NCBI GenBank assembly: GCA_947623745.1
Contig: CANQHN010000007.1
Coordinates: forward strand, 59,580 to 123,579
Source of the DNA: an uncultured Oscillospiraceae bacterium
GTDB taxonomy: Bacteria; Bacillota; Clostridia; Oscillospirales; Oscillospiraceae
Length of the DNA stretch: 64,000 bases
Direction of reading: 5' to 3'
Shown in pieces: positions 44,154 through 53,176 of the stretch; the stretch's first letter is position 1; each line of letters opens with the position of its first letter. A model generated the notes under the pieces. The model worked only from the letters and a program-made list of their open reading frames with translations. It was not told the DNA's origin and ran no database searches. A program made the translations under genes and the position numbers.

Positions 44154-45890
44154 ATGCAGCAATGGGCGGAAAGGAAACGCGCCCGGGCGGACAGCCCTCG
44201 GTCCCTGCCCGCCGACGCGCCGATGGCGGAGGCTGTCCGGTCCGTCCAGGCGGCGGTGGAGCGGGAGTACACCAGCCCCATCGACCTGGACAACGCCATG
44301 CGGGAGCGGATGGAGTCCCACTTCGGTCCCGGTTTCTCCCGGGTCCGCCTGGTCCAGTCCGACCTGCCCGGGCAGCTGGGGGCCAGGGCCATCGCCCAGG
44401 GTGATCTGATCCGCTTCGCCCCCGGCGCCTTCCAGCCGGGGACCGAGGCCGGAGAGCGCCTGCTGTCCCATGAGCTGGGCCACGTGGTCCAGCAGGGCCG
44501 GGGCGGGGCCATGGGCGGCGCGGCCGGCCTGCCCCTGTACGACTCCGGCGCGGAGGCGGGGGCCGACGCCATCGCCTCTCAGACCATGGATGGCGGGCTG
44601 TCCGGCGGGCTGGGGTCCTTCTCCCCCGCCCCGGCGGCCCAGGCCCCCATGCAGGGGGACGGCTTCTTCGCCAGCATCAAAAAGTGGTTCGCGGACTGGC
44701 GGGCGAAAAAGGAAGAGAATGAGGCAAGGAAAAATGCAACGCTCGAGAGAATGTATGAGTCCCGGGCCTGGAAGATCGACCCGGCCGCTCTGGCGCAGAA
44801 CGCCGAAAACCCCACTGGAAACGCCAGGCTGCAGGCGTGGCTGAACACGCTGGGTCCCCAGGACGGCCAGCAGGCCACTTTGCCCGGCCTGTTCAATGCG
44901 TTCAAGAGAATGATGGTTTCCAGGAAGCTGTCCGGAGAACTTCCCGCCGGCAGCGATGTGAAGGGAGTCCGGGAGCGGATGGGCGTCATGTTCCGAACGA
45001 TGTTGGATTTCCCCATTTTGCGAGCAGTGATCGGCGGCTTCGGGTCGATGAACGAAAGGGGAGCGGTCATGGCCGCCGGCCTGTCCCCGACAGGGTTTGG
45101 CCAAAATACGATCATCTGGAATCCGGCCCACACCTCCAACGATGCCCCGACTGACCCACAAAAGGCAGGTTTCGAGAGACTGTATGAGCGTTTGCGCTTC
45201 AACGCCACCAACATGAGATTCGCCGGCGCCCACGAGCTAGGGCATGTGCTCAACACCCTCCTCATCGAGAAGAGACGGTTGCTATGGGCTCGGAATAAAG
45301 ACAACGAGAACGGAGAGACGGCCAGCCATATCATCAACAAGGCCATCCGGCAGCTGGCGGCCAAGGAGACGAGAAAAAAGCAGACAGACCCCAACGCGAA
45401 ACAGACCTTCAACGATTTCCTGGAACGGCAGAGGCAAAACGGAAATTACAATTACAAAACAAAGACTGTCGATTTCGGTGGAAACCAGGAAAATCAGGAG
45501 AACCAATTTGATGACGTCAACAACATCGAGGACAGAGCGATCATGGAGCGGGCGATCGCGGAGGAAAGGGCTGCGGGCAACGATGTCAACGTAAATCCAT
45601 ATGAGAAAGCAGCCACCCGGCAGATGAATAAAGCGGATGCGGCAAAAATGGATCTCTACCACATGGGACAGGTCTCCCGGTATGGCGCCGTAAATCCCGG
45701 AGAGACGTTTGCCGAGCTCATCGCCGACGTGTACGCCAACGGGAAAGGCGCCTCCGACCTGGCTAGGAGGGTATACAAGCTCACCTGGCGCAAGCTGAAC
45801 CCCGAAGCGGCGGCGCTGGAAAAGAAGAAAAAACTCGAGCGCCGCGCCGGCGCGCAGGCCGCCCCGCCCGGCCAGGCAGGCCAGCCGTGA
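44154..45890 (+). CDS. DUF4157 protein with two HELGH zincin motifs
   Basis: 578 residues from ATG 44154, behind GAGGAGGG. Residues ~45-115 form a DUF4157 domain (HFGPGFSRVRL ... LLSHELGHVVQQ) with HELGH at 106-110. A flexible Gly/Ala stretch follows, then a second, larger domain with HELGH at 360-364 (FAGAHELGHVLNTLL) and a downstream Glu cluster (NPGETFAELIADVYA, Glu517/Glu521) as likely third zinc ligand. The C-terminus is basic. No signal peptide. DUF4157 is known as a marker of toxins loaded into contractile injection systems and of polymorphic toxins. No obvious immunity gene follows. The second domain is not recognised beyond its motif. Confidence 0.8.
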   Translation: MQQWAERKRARADSPRSLPADAPMAEAVRSVQAAVEREYTSPIDLDNAMRERMESHFGPGFSRVRLVQSDLPGQLGARAIAQGDLIRFAPGAFQPGTEAGERLLSHELGHVVQQGRGGAMGGAAGLPLYDSGAEAGADAIASQTMDGGLSGGLGSFSPAPAAQAPMQGDGFFASIKKWFADWRAKKEENEARKNATLERMYESRAWKIDPAALAQNAENPTGNARLQAWLNTLGPQDGQQATLPGLFNAFKRMMVSRKLSGELPAGSDVKGVRERMGVMFRTMLDFPILRAVIGGFGSMNERGAVMAAGLSPTGFGQNTIIWNPAHTSNDAPTDPQKAGFERLYERLRFNATNMRFAGAHELGHVLNTLLIEKRRLLWARNKDNENGETASHIINKAIRQLAAKETRKKQTDPNAKQTFNDFLERQRQNGNYNYKTKTVDFGGNQENQENQFDDVNNIEDRAIMERAIAEERAAGNDVNVNPYEKAATRQMNKADAAKMDLYHMGQVSRYGAVNPGETFAELIADVYANGKGASDLARRVYKLTWRKLNPEAAALEKKKKLERRAGAQAAPPGQAGQP

Positions 45891-46417
45891 CCGGGGTCCG
45901 GAAAAGAGACAGCGCCCGCCGGGGAGCGATATGCTCGCGGCGGCGCCGTTTCAAGTGATTTCTCCGCCTCATGCCCCGGATGCCCGATGGGATGGTCCCC
46001 CAAGGCAGCCAGGTCTGGAACAGGATAGCCGCCATCCCGGTGGTGCGTCAGACCCACACGCATTTTTTGGCCTCCCGTAGTGGCTTTATTGCAGCAGCGG
46101 CCGTTTCAAAGTACGGATGTGCGAAAAAACGCTCAGAAATGCAGAAATGCTTTTCTGAGCGTTTTTTTGCCTTTACAATGCCGGGGCTCCAGTTTGCTGA
46201 GATTACTTCCTTATTGATTGCGCCCACCAGCGCACAGGCCGCTTTTCATCCGCAAATTCCACAAGTAGAACTATCTGCCCTCTCACCGGCCAAGACCATC
46301 AGTGAAAATACACCGGTTCCTCCATATATCAAGAGACGCTTTCTCGCTGTATACACTGTATCGATTTGCAGCAGCCACAGAGATGTTTTTACAAAGCGGC
46401 GGACTGCATACTTTACC
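45891..46417 (+). other. Gene-free stretch with a terminator
   Basis: A palindromic hairpin AAAAAACGCTCAGAAA/TTTCTGAGCGTTTTTTT at 46124-46168 is a strong terminator, probably the end of an earlier gene. An open frame runs through from 45971 into the integrase fragment, but its content changes and has no homology-like features until about 46418. Confidence 0.55.
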
Positions 46418-47092
46418 ATGGACCGGGCGGTGAAGGAGCGGTTGATTCTCCGAAACCCAGCCGAGGACTGTGTGCTTCCCAAGATGCAGAAACGGGAGAT
46501 GAAGATCCTGAACCCGGACCATGTCGGAGCTTACCTGAAAGCGGCGGAGGACCGGGGTGTGCTCCCCATGTTCTTCCTGGAGCTTGCCACCGAGCTGCGG
46601 AAAGGCGAACTGGTGGCCCTGCGCTGGGACGACCTGAACATCAAGAACCGAACGATTTCCGTCAACAAGCAGTACATCCGCAATCCGGACGGGACGAGGA
46701 CACTCTCCCGCCCCAAGACAGAAACCTCGGTGCGCCAAGTCTCCATCCCCCAGGCGGCGGTGGACCTGCTGGTTCAGGAACACGAAAAGCACCCGGATAA
46801 TCCGTATATGTTCCCCTCGCCGGTCACTGGAGAGATGTATCATCCGGACTCGGTGGTGAAACTCCATGAGAAGATCCTGAAGGACGCCAAGCTGGAGCAC
46901 ATCCGATTTCATGATCTTCGTCACACATTTGCCACGACCGCACTCCAGAACGGCGTGGACGTGAAAACCGTCTCCAGTATGCTGGGGCACTACGACGCCG
47001 GCTTCACCCTCCGGACCTATACCCACGCCACCCGGCAGATGCAGGACAGCGCGGCGGAGAAAATGGGAAATTTTATGGAACGGATTATGTGA
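46418..47092 (+). pseudogene. 5'-truncated tyrosine recombinase
   Basis: 224 codons from ATG 46418 (MDRAVKERLILRNPAEDC). The catalytic domain is preserved: Arg in TELRKGELVALRW, HDLRHTFATTAL with His and Arg, LGHYDAGFTLRTYTH with His and the Tyr nucleophile. The N-terminal arm- and core-binding domains are missing, so it is probably inactive. The upstream frame lacks them. This is the relic of an integrative element of the Tn916/ICE or phage kind. Confidence 0.8.
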
Positions 47093-47168
47093 GGAAGATG
47101 CATGAATCTCCCATTGCGGAAAACCCAAGAAATATGATATACTTTCTAAAAGGGAAGGCGGTGACGGT

Positions 47169-47948
47169 ATGGACTATAACACATTGATCGACAAACGAAA
47201 TCGATATCAGGCAGGGAGAGGCAGTCTCCCGGAATTGACCGCTGAAACATTCGAGAGAGCCTTTGAAATCTCCTATACCCATAACTCCACCGCTATCGAG
47301 GGCAACACGTTGACTCTTATAGAAACCAAACTGGTGCTGGAGGATGGCATTGCCGTTGGCGGAAAAGAACTTCGGGAGATTTACGAGCAGGTGAACCATC
47401 GGCGGGCATACCGGTATGTGAAGCAGTGCGTTGAAGAAGGCAAGCCGCTGACGGAGGAGATCGTCAAGAACATCCACCAAATGTTGATGGAGAACATTAT
47501 GCCAGGCGGCATATACCGGGACGTGAATGTATACATCTCCGGCGCCCGGCACACCCCACCAGAGCCATTGGAGATGTATCGCCAGGTCAAAGACTTTTAC
47601 CTGGATCTGGAATGGAAAGCGGATGATCTCAACCCCATTGAATTGGCCGCATGGACACACGCTGAATTCGTCCGTATCCACCCCTTCCGAGACGGAAACG
47701 GCCGCACATCCCGCCTGTTGATGAACTACCAGCTGATGGCGAATGGCTTCCCTGCTATCGACATCGCGAAAGAAAGCCGGCTGGAATACTTTAACACCTT
47801 GGAGGCCTATGCTGTGGAGGATGATCTGACGCCTTTCACAGAAATGATTGCCAATCTGGTGGAACAGCGACTGAATCAGTATCTTAGGATGATTGAGCAG
47901 AGCCAAGCACAGGATTATGAGCAAGGATGGTCACAAAATATGACCTAG
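47169..47948 (+). CDS. Fic-family AMP transferase, class II
   Basis: 259 residues, complete. The Fic motif is HPFRDGNGRTSR at 171-182 with the catalytic His171. The inhibitory helix motif STAIEGN at 40-46 (Glu44) lies N-terminal, which defines class II, normally self-inhibited. The enzyme would move AMP from ATP to a target protein. No adjacent winged-helix or antitoxin gene. Located between a dead integrase and a tRNA-Thr attachment core, so part of the accessory DNA. Confidence 0.88.
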   Translation: MDYNTLIDKRNRYQAGRGSLPELTAETFERAFEISYTHNSTAIEGNTLTLIETKLVLEDGIAVGGKELREIYEQVNHRRAYRYVKQCVEEGKPLTEEIVKNIHQMLMENIMPGGIYRDVNVYISGARHTPPEPLEMYRQVKDFYLDLEWKADDLNPIELAAWTHAEFVRIHPFRDGNGRTSRLLMNYQLMANGFPAIDIAKESRLEYFNTLEAYAVEDDLTPFTEMIANLVEQRLNQYLRMIEQSQAQDYEQGWSQNMT

Positions 47949-48146
47949 ATACAGATAACGGATATTTTAAGGATGACAGCAAACAGAGAGAGCAGGATAT
48001 CACACCTGGCTCTCTCTGATACTTTCCGCACATTTCGCCGTGTGGGTCACGGTGTGGGTCGGGCGTTTGACCCACATTTTGACCCGCACATTTTCAAGCG
48101 GTTTTGCAACAAAAAGCTCCGAAATCTTACGATTTCGGAGCTTTTT
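47949..48146 (-). other. Integration scar next to the tRNA-Thr core
   Basis: About 200 bp without a full gene; minus-strand frames carry ENVRVKMWVKRPTHTVTHTA, which looks like the end of a lost gene. It ends in a terminator (AAAAGCTCCGAAATC, loop TTAC, GATTTCGGAGCTTTTTT, 48112-48147) just before the attachment core. Confidence 0.45.
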
Positions 48147-48191
48147 TGGAGCTGCTGGGCAGATTCGAACTGCCGACCTCATCCTTACCAA
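48147..48191 (-). repeat. Attachment-site core, tRNA-Thr(GGT) 3' half (first copy)
   Basis: 45 bp identical to 56898-56942. On the minus strand it reads TTGGTAAGGATGAGG ... GGCAGTTCGAATCTGCC ... CAGCAGCTCCA: anticodon loop, variable arm, T arm and acceptor of a threonine tRNA. The 5' half is missing here, so it is a left-over half site from integration. Confidence 0.85.
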
Positions 48192-48366
48192 TTATAGTTG
48201 GCCTTGTTATAGCTTGCTTTATTTTGTCATAGCTTAAATCTGGAACCCGTTGATACACAAGGCTTTGCGCCGTTTCCCCTGTTGTATCTTGTTATAGCTT
48301 GCTATGGCCTTACCTCAATCCTTTTAGCCTGTCGCTCAATCCTTTGCTCAATCCTTTTGGGAGGGC

Positions 48367-48639
48367 CTAAAACAAGTCGCTGTGCGTCCCCGTCCGGGTG
48401 AGATAAAGGAGTAAGTCCCGCTCGACGATCTCATAGACAAGCAGCCAATCCGGGGCAATATGGCACTCCCGACAGCCAATATAATCTCCGCTCAATGGGT
48501 GGTCTCTGTACTCCAGCGGCAAGGGCTTGCCCTCTGCTAAAATGGTAATAACCTTCTCCAGTAGGCGGGTATCGTACCCGCGCTTTTTTATGCGCTTATA
48601 ATCCTTTTTGAATGTGGATTGATATTTAATCGTCAGCAT
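48367..48639 (-). CDS. YafQ-family mRNA interferase toxin
   Basis: 90 residues of the RelE/ParE fold: TIKYQSTFKKDYKRIKKRGYD, EYRDHPLSGDYIGCRECHI, and the C-terminal LLVYEIVERDLLLYLTRTGTHSDLF pieces with catalytic-type His and Arg. Overlaps its antitoxin by 14 bp. YafQ cleaves mRNA on the ribosome. Confidence 0.88.
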   Translation of the reverse strand: MLTIKYQSTFKKDYKRIKKRGYDTRLLEKVITILAEGKPLPLEYRDHPLSGDYIGCRECHIAPDWLLVYEIVERDLLLYLTRTGTHSDLF

Positions 48640-48898
48640 CTAAATCCTCCATCAATTCAGCGACAGAGGAAAAGCCCCGGCTTAATCCTATCCCGTTCCT
48701 TGCGTTCTCTATGGCCTGGAGCGTTTCCAGATTGGGTAGAGGATTCCCAACCCGAAAAGGAATTGCCTGTTCCCGGACAGCTTGCCGCAAAAACATATTG
48801 ATAGCGGAGCTCAAACTTAAACCGAAACTTTCAAAAAGAGTCTGCGACTGTTCTTTTAGTACGGGGTCAATCTTGATGTTAGTACTTACAGGCGTCAT
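48626..48898 (-). CDS. DinJ/RelB-family antitoxin
   Basis: 90 residues. A ribbon-helix-helix N-terminus (TNIKIDPVLKEQSQTLFESF; SLSSAINMFLRQAVREQAIP) and an acidic tail that wraps the toxin (SVAELMEDLDADD). Upstream lies a weak promoter, TTTACA with TATAAT and an 18 bp gap. The pair would stabilise element A. Confidence 0.88.
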   Translation of the reverse strand: MTPVSTNIKIDPVLKEQSQTLFESFGLSLSSAINMFLRQAVREQAIPFRVGNPLPNLETLQAIENARNGIGLSRGFSSVAELMEDLDADD

Positions 48899-48976
48899 AG
48901 TTTGCGCCTCCTTTCTCTATCTCTATTATATGCCTATTGTGCCCCATTTGTAAATACTTTAGGCATAACAATTTAG

Positions 48977-49018
48977 AAAACCGGGCAGGGTGTTTATCCC
49001 TTGCCCGGTTATTTTTTA
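48977..49018. terminator. Terminator at the integrase end
   Basis: AAAACCGGGCAGGG/CCCTTGCCCGGTTATTTTTT: a stem of 10-12 bp with T-rich and A-rich sides, between the integrase stop and the dinJ-yafQ operon. Confidence 0.75.
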
Positions 49019-50212
49019 TCCATTCTGTGCTTTGAGTGCGTCTCTGACCGTCTGCCCGGCCCGCCTGATACTTTCCGCATTTGCGTGGGCGTACATCCGC
49101 AGCGTGACCGCCGTATCACTATGGCCCAGCCGTTCACTGACGGAAACCACGTCCGCGCCGCTTGTGATAGCGATACTTGCCGAACTATGCCGGAGCTTAT
49201 GCGGGTGAAAGTCTTTGATACTGTACCGCGCCCCGAACTTCTTAAAATACCGCGTCGGGCTTTGCGGGTGCATTGGCTCCACTGTCCCATCCTGGGTAAA
49301 TACATACTTTGAAAAACACGTTGCCGCCTGTTCTGTCCGAAGCTGACGCAAGAGGGCCAGCGTTTCCGGGCCAATATCCACGACACGGGTTTTCCCATTT
49401 TTGGGCGTTGTCTCATATACCCCCGCCGTGGCCGTGTATTGCAAATTGCGCCGGATCGTGACCGCACCCGACTTCCAATCAATATCGCTCCACTGGAGGC
49501 CGCACAACTCACCGCGCCGCGCCCCGCTGTCTGCGGCAAGGTTGATATATACCCGCCACTTTAGCGGCTCTTGCTCCACACAGGACAGCACACGGGCCAG
49601 CTCTTGAACCGTCAGCGCCTTGTCGCTTTCCTCTTTGGCCTGTTCCCCCTTGCGAGGTGCGGGCCGCTTAACCTTCAACATGGGATTCATGGGGATAGAA
49701 TCGTCTAAAAATGCCATCTCAAACACGCCGCTGAGGATGTTGTATAACTTGACCGCCGTAGCGTGGGCATACCCGGCCTTTTGGAAGTCTACCAGCAGCT
49801 TTGTTATCATTGCCGGGGTTACATCCGTCAAGAGGATATTCCCCAGCGTGGGGAGGATATGCCGGTCTAAAAACATCCGATAGCTGGAGCGGGCATTTTC
49901 TGAAAAAGTGGCCTCTTTTGTGGGCATAAACACGCCGTTGGCATATTGAGCCACCGTTTTGAGCATTGCGGCCTCTGCTGCCTCCTGGGCGGCTTTCTCC
50001 CGCTCCTGGGCGCGGTTTAGGACTTCCCCGTTTTTGCAGGCAAGCTCAAACGCGGCGGCTTGCTTTGCGGCCTCCCGTTCCGCTGTCCGCTTGCTCCAAC
50101 CGTCCGGCCAGTACCAGCGTGTTTTGTATGGAGCCTTGCCATGTCCACGGGAAACACAGATTTGGAAGAACCGGCGACCGTTCTTTGTTTCTTGCAATTT
50201 AATGCTTGCCAT
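49016..50212 (-). CDS. int: Phage site-specific tyrosine integrase
   Basis: 398 residues from ATG 50212 (MASIKLQETKNGRRF). The N-terminal arm-binding domain, a core-binding domain around 90-170 and the catalytic domain are all present. Catalytic residues: Arg233 (SGARRGEL), His338 and Arg341 (HPHKLRH), His364 (LGH), Tyr374 (LRMYAH). Probably responsible for insertion at tRNA-Thr, 0.8 kb from the attachment core. Overlaps the repressor gene by 14 bp, so the two are co-expressed. Confidence 0.93.
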   Translation of the reverse strand: MASIKLQETKNGRRFFQICVSRGHGKAPYKTRWYWPDGWSKRTAEREAAKQAAAFELACKNGEVLNRAQEREKAAQEAAEAAMLKTVAQYANGVFMPTKEATFSENARSSYRMFLDRHILPTLGNILLTDVTPAMITKLLVDFQKAGYAHATAVKLYNILSGVFEMAFLDDSIPMNPMLKVKRPAPRKGEQAKEESDKALTVQELARVLSCVEQEPLKWRVYINLAADSGARRGELCGLQWSDIDWKSGAVTIRRNLQYTATAGVYETTPKNGKTRVVDIGPETLALLRQLRTEQAATCFSKYVFTQDGTVEPMHPQSPTRYFKKFGARYSIKDFHPHKLRHSSASIAITSGADVVSVSERLGHSDTAVTLRMYAHANAESIRRAGQTVRDALKAQNG

Positions 50213-50822
50213 TGTTCTCCACCCCACTTTCGTTTCCATCCAATTCTTCCATCAGAGAATTAAATGCCCGCATCGCCCTCCAACCAAAAACATCTCTCTC
50301 ATTCGGTTCATCATCCATATTTACACCATGATTTACTTCATGAAATTCCCTGGCTATTTCGGCGGACCTTGATTCTATTCGCTTTGGACTATTGATATAC
50401 CCGCGTAACTGATTGGCTAATCCCCAAAAATGCGTTGATGTCAGCAGCAAATTTAGGACTGATATTAAATCCATGTTATTTTCATATATGGTGAATCCGG
50501 GGTATAGAGCCGTTTCCAACAAAATGCGATTAATTGCCTTTTCGGACAACCCCGTATACTTGCAAGCGTTAAGCACCTGTTCCTTCTTCGACATTGTGTT
50601 ATTCGGACGGCCTATCAGCCAATCAACCGATACATCAAAATAGGCCGATAGCTTTACTAAAGAACTCATATTAGGCTCGTTTGTTCCTGATTGATATGCG
50701 GAAAGCTGAGAAGGCCCAACGCCCGATTCTCTTGCAATCTCACGGAGCGTTTTTCCGCTATTGTTGATTAAATCAGAAAGTATATCCGGGAATGCAGACT
50801 TGATTTTTTTGTTTGCGTCCAT
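50199..50822 (-). CDS. CI-like phage repressor
   Basis: 207 residues. N-terminal helix-turn-helix of the Cro/CI kind: LREIARESGVGPSQLSAYQS and ANLDVSVDWLIG-like region near 60-70 (SAYFDVSVDWLIGRPN). The C-terminal part is not a LexA-type peptidase; I see no Ser-Lys pair. Precedes int in the same direction and is divergent from the early genes. Confidence 0.85.
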   Translation of the reverse strand: MDANKKIKSAFPDILSDLINNSGKTLREIARESGVGPSQLSAYQSGTNEPNMSSLVKLSAYFDVSVDWLIGRPNNTMSKKEQVLNACKYTGLSEKAINRILLETALYPGFTIYENNMDLISVLNLLLTSTHFWGLANQLRGYINSPKRIESRSAEIAREFHEVNHGVNMDDEPNERDVFGWRAMRAFNSLMEELDGNESGVENNGKH

Positions 50823-50839
50823 GTTGTGCTCCTTTTGTC

Positions 50840-51005
50840 TGTTATTCAGAACAAGCTACTCGATGTGTTCTTGAAAAATTTAATTCTGGATTTTGGGCGT
50901 TTGCGCGGAAGCTGTGCTATACTACGAACAGATACATAAAGTGTTCCGAGATAAGAACAGTATACAACGGGAACGCCACTGTGTCAACAGGCTACGCCAA
51001 AAAAT
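50840..51005. promoter_or_regulatory. Divergent control region with GAACA/TGTTC half-sites
   Basis: Between repressor and early genes. GAACA or TGTTC occurs at least six times, twice as wide inverted pairs (GAACA-12 bp-TGTTC near 50850; CGAACA-11 bp-TGTTCCG near 50931). TATACT near 50921 may be a -10. Likely operators of the CI-like protein. Confidence 0.55.
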
Positions 51006-51024
51006 TTGAAAGGGTGATAGACAA

Positions 51025-51225
51025 ATGAAAACGACCGAAACCAAACAGGCCACCCCGTTCATGAAAATCGGAGCGGCCAGCAGAGCCACCGGCTTGTCGC
51101 AGTACTTTTTGCGGCAGGGGTGCAAGGACGGCACTGTTCCCCATATCAAGAGCGGAACCGTGTACCTCGTGAATGTCTCCAAGCTACTGCGACAGCTTGA
51201 CGCAGAAGGGGGTGCAACGGAATGA
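51025..51225 (+). CDS. Excisionase-like helix-turn-helix protein
   Basis: 66 residues. A MerR/Xis-type winged helix: MKIGAASRATGLSQYFLRQG and KSGTVYLVNVSKLLRQLDAE. First gene rightward of the control region, as for excisionase or Cro. Overlaps the next gene by four bases. Confidence 0.75.
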   Translation: MKTTETKQATPFMKIGAASRATGLSQYFLRQGCKDGTVPHIKSGTVYLVNVSKLLRQLDAEGGATE

Positions 51226-51620
51226 GCAAAAAAGAAACTCCCACCGGCGCGGCAACGTCGGCAGGAGCGAGGGCGGAAACGGCGGCTTGTGGCAGGGCGG
51301 CTATTTCCAGTGCTTATTATAGCACAGACAAAGCAAACGGTCAATTTCAAGTTTCTGACGTTCTCTTGAAAGGCGAGAAGAACGCTCAGACCATGAAAGA
51401 ACTCCGACGAGTGCTAAACGGGAGTAGCCGATCTATCAGATTGGAAATCGAACGTGAACGGCGGCATGGTGTCCCGATTGTTTCCGATTGCCAGCATGGG
51501 TATTGGATAGCGGAAACGCGGGCAGAACTTGACCGGTTTTGCCGCTCTATGCGGGCAAGGGCTTTTGAAATCCAGAAAACCGCCGCACTTGTCCAGTTGG
51601 CAGACCTGGAGGCGGGATAA
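51222..51620 (+). CDS. Phage early protein with a C-terminal winged-helix-like part
   Basis: 132 residues. The first 45 residues are Ala/Gly/Thr-rich and probably disordered. The rest (ELRRVLNGSSRSIRLEIERE; VPIVSDCQHGYWIAETRAEL) looks like a winged-helix fold often found upstream of phage primases. The stop is directly followed by the GTG of the primase gene. Confidence 0.6.
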   Translation: MSKKETPTGAATSAGARAETAACGRAAISSAYYSTDKANGQFQVSDVLLKGEKNAQTMKELRRVLNGSSRSIRLEIERERRHGVPIVSDCQHGYWIAETRAELDRFCRSMRARAFEIQKTAALVQLADLEAG

Positions 51621-52095
51621 GTGGTCGATATTTTCAAAGAAGTCCGCGAGCGCCTAAACATGGAGGACGTGGCCCGCCACTACGGGCACAAACCCAACCG
51701 GGCCGGATTTATCCGCTGTCCGTTCCACCAGGGCGACCGAACCGCCAGCCTAAAACTCTATCCAGGCGGGCGAGGCTGGCATTGTTTTGGGTGCAACCAG
51801 GGCGGGAGCGTGATTGACTTTGTGGCCCTTGACCTGGGCCTTTCTCCCCTGGATGCCGTCAAGCGGTTAAATATGGACTTTGCCCTGGGCCTGCCCATCG
51901 ACCGGCGGCAGACCCCCGCAGAGCGTCGGGAGGCCGAACAAGCGGCCCAGCGGCGGCGGGAAGTGGCTGATACTTACCGCGCCTTTGACCAGTGGCGAAC
52001 CGATACCATCAATAAACTAAACGCTTGCTTTCGTGAAGCGCACCTGTTGCAGATTTCCAGCCTTGACCGGCTGACCGAGCGGGAGGCGCTGGCAC
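51621..52095 (+). pseudogene. CHC2-type DNA primase, truncated by deletion
   Basis: GTG start. Zinc-finger domain CPFHQGDRTASLKLYPGG and HCFGCNQGGSVIDFVA, typical of CHC2 primase N-termini (residues ~25-75). A helical region follows. At about codon 158 the frame passes into DNA that, in another frame, encodes a tail tape measure, so the TOPRIM part is lost. The frame closes at 52181 after 28 alien residues. Confidence 0.8.
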
Positions 52096-53176
52096 TACCA
52101 AAGCCCTCCAGGGCGTCCAAAGTGAAACAGAGCGCACCTACTTGGCTGGCCAGCTGCTGGGGCGCGGCGCGACAGAGCTAGGCCCCCTACTCAATACGAG
52201 CGCGGAAGATGTTGAGGCCATGCGGCAAAAGCTCCATGATATGGGCGCTGTTATGTCGGATGAGGCGGTCAAAAACAGCGCCACATTCCAGGATTCTCTG
52301 ACAGATTTGAAGGCAGCGTTTTCTGGCGCGTCTAACGGTTTGGCGGCGGAGCTGCTTCCAAATCTCACAAAAATGATGGATGGAATCACAGATTTCATAG
52401 CAGATGGTGGTCTCCAGAAAATTATTGACGGATTCAAAATTCTTGCGCCCATTGTTGCAGGAGCCGCAGTAGCTATGGGTTCATTTAAGGCGGCAACAGC
52501 AATTTCTCAAATCATCGAGGGCGTCTCGCAGGCCATTGGTATCTTAACTGGTGTTACTACTGCACAAACAGCTGCAACAACCGCACAGACAACGGCGCAG
52601 GTCGGATTAAACGCGGCGATTGCAGCAAACCCGATTGGCGCACTGATAACTCTCGTTGTGACGCTTGCATCCGCTTTTGCAACTCTCGTACTCACTAACG
52701 ATAAATTCAGGGAAGGATTTATCGCCGCCTGTGATGCAATACGGGAGGGCTTTGAGGCCGCAGCTGATTTTATCAAGAAAAAAATCGACGAGCTTGCAGA
52801 AGGGTTTCATAATCTTGTCGAGGACATTAAAGGTGTGCTTGGCATCCACTCCCCCTCTAAAGTCTTTGCCGGAATCGGTGAGAATATGGCCCTCGGCCTG
52901 GGCGAAGGCTGGGACAGCGAGTTTGGCGACATCAAGAAGGACATTGAAAACAGCATGGATTTCGGCACCGCCAACGTGGACTTTGCATCGTCCGGGCTGG
53001 GCCAGTCCAGCCGAGCAATTGCGGGCGGCGTTATGGCGGCGGCAAGCTCCGGCGGAGACCAGGACATTGTGATCAATATCACCTCTGAGATCGACGGCGC
53101 GGTCCTGGCCCGAAAGATGTACCGCTATAACCAGGACGAAGATTTCCTGCGCAACGCGGCATTGAGCCCGGCGTAA
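52096..53176 (+). pseudogene. Tail tape-measure protein, 3' part only
   Basis: The frame begins within the primase frame (GTTKALQGVQSETERTYLAG) and is in phase from 52142 to 53176. It has the usual tape-measure traits: Ala/Gly-rich helices, membrane-like helix ANPIGALITLVVTLASAFAT, and the C-terminal LGIHSPSKVFAGIGENMALG signature. The 5' end with the long coiled coil is missing. A deletion of the phage core, from primase to tape measure, explains this. Confidence 0.85.

Noticed and set aside
44154..45890. Part of an injection-system operon
   Set aside because: No sheath, tube or baseplate gene lies next to it; the contractile module is 35 kb away and belongs to a capsid-bearing element. The link is only a hypothesis.
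48157..48200. A possible complete tRNA-Thr at the attachment core
   Set aside because: The anticodon stem's 5' strand (CATCC) and everything before it are absent at both copies; only a 3' half is present.
51621..52181. Functional 186-residue primase
   Set aside because: The last 28 residues are out-of-frame tape-measure DNA and the catalytic TOPRIM part is missing.
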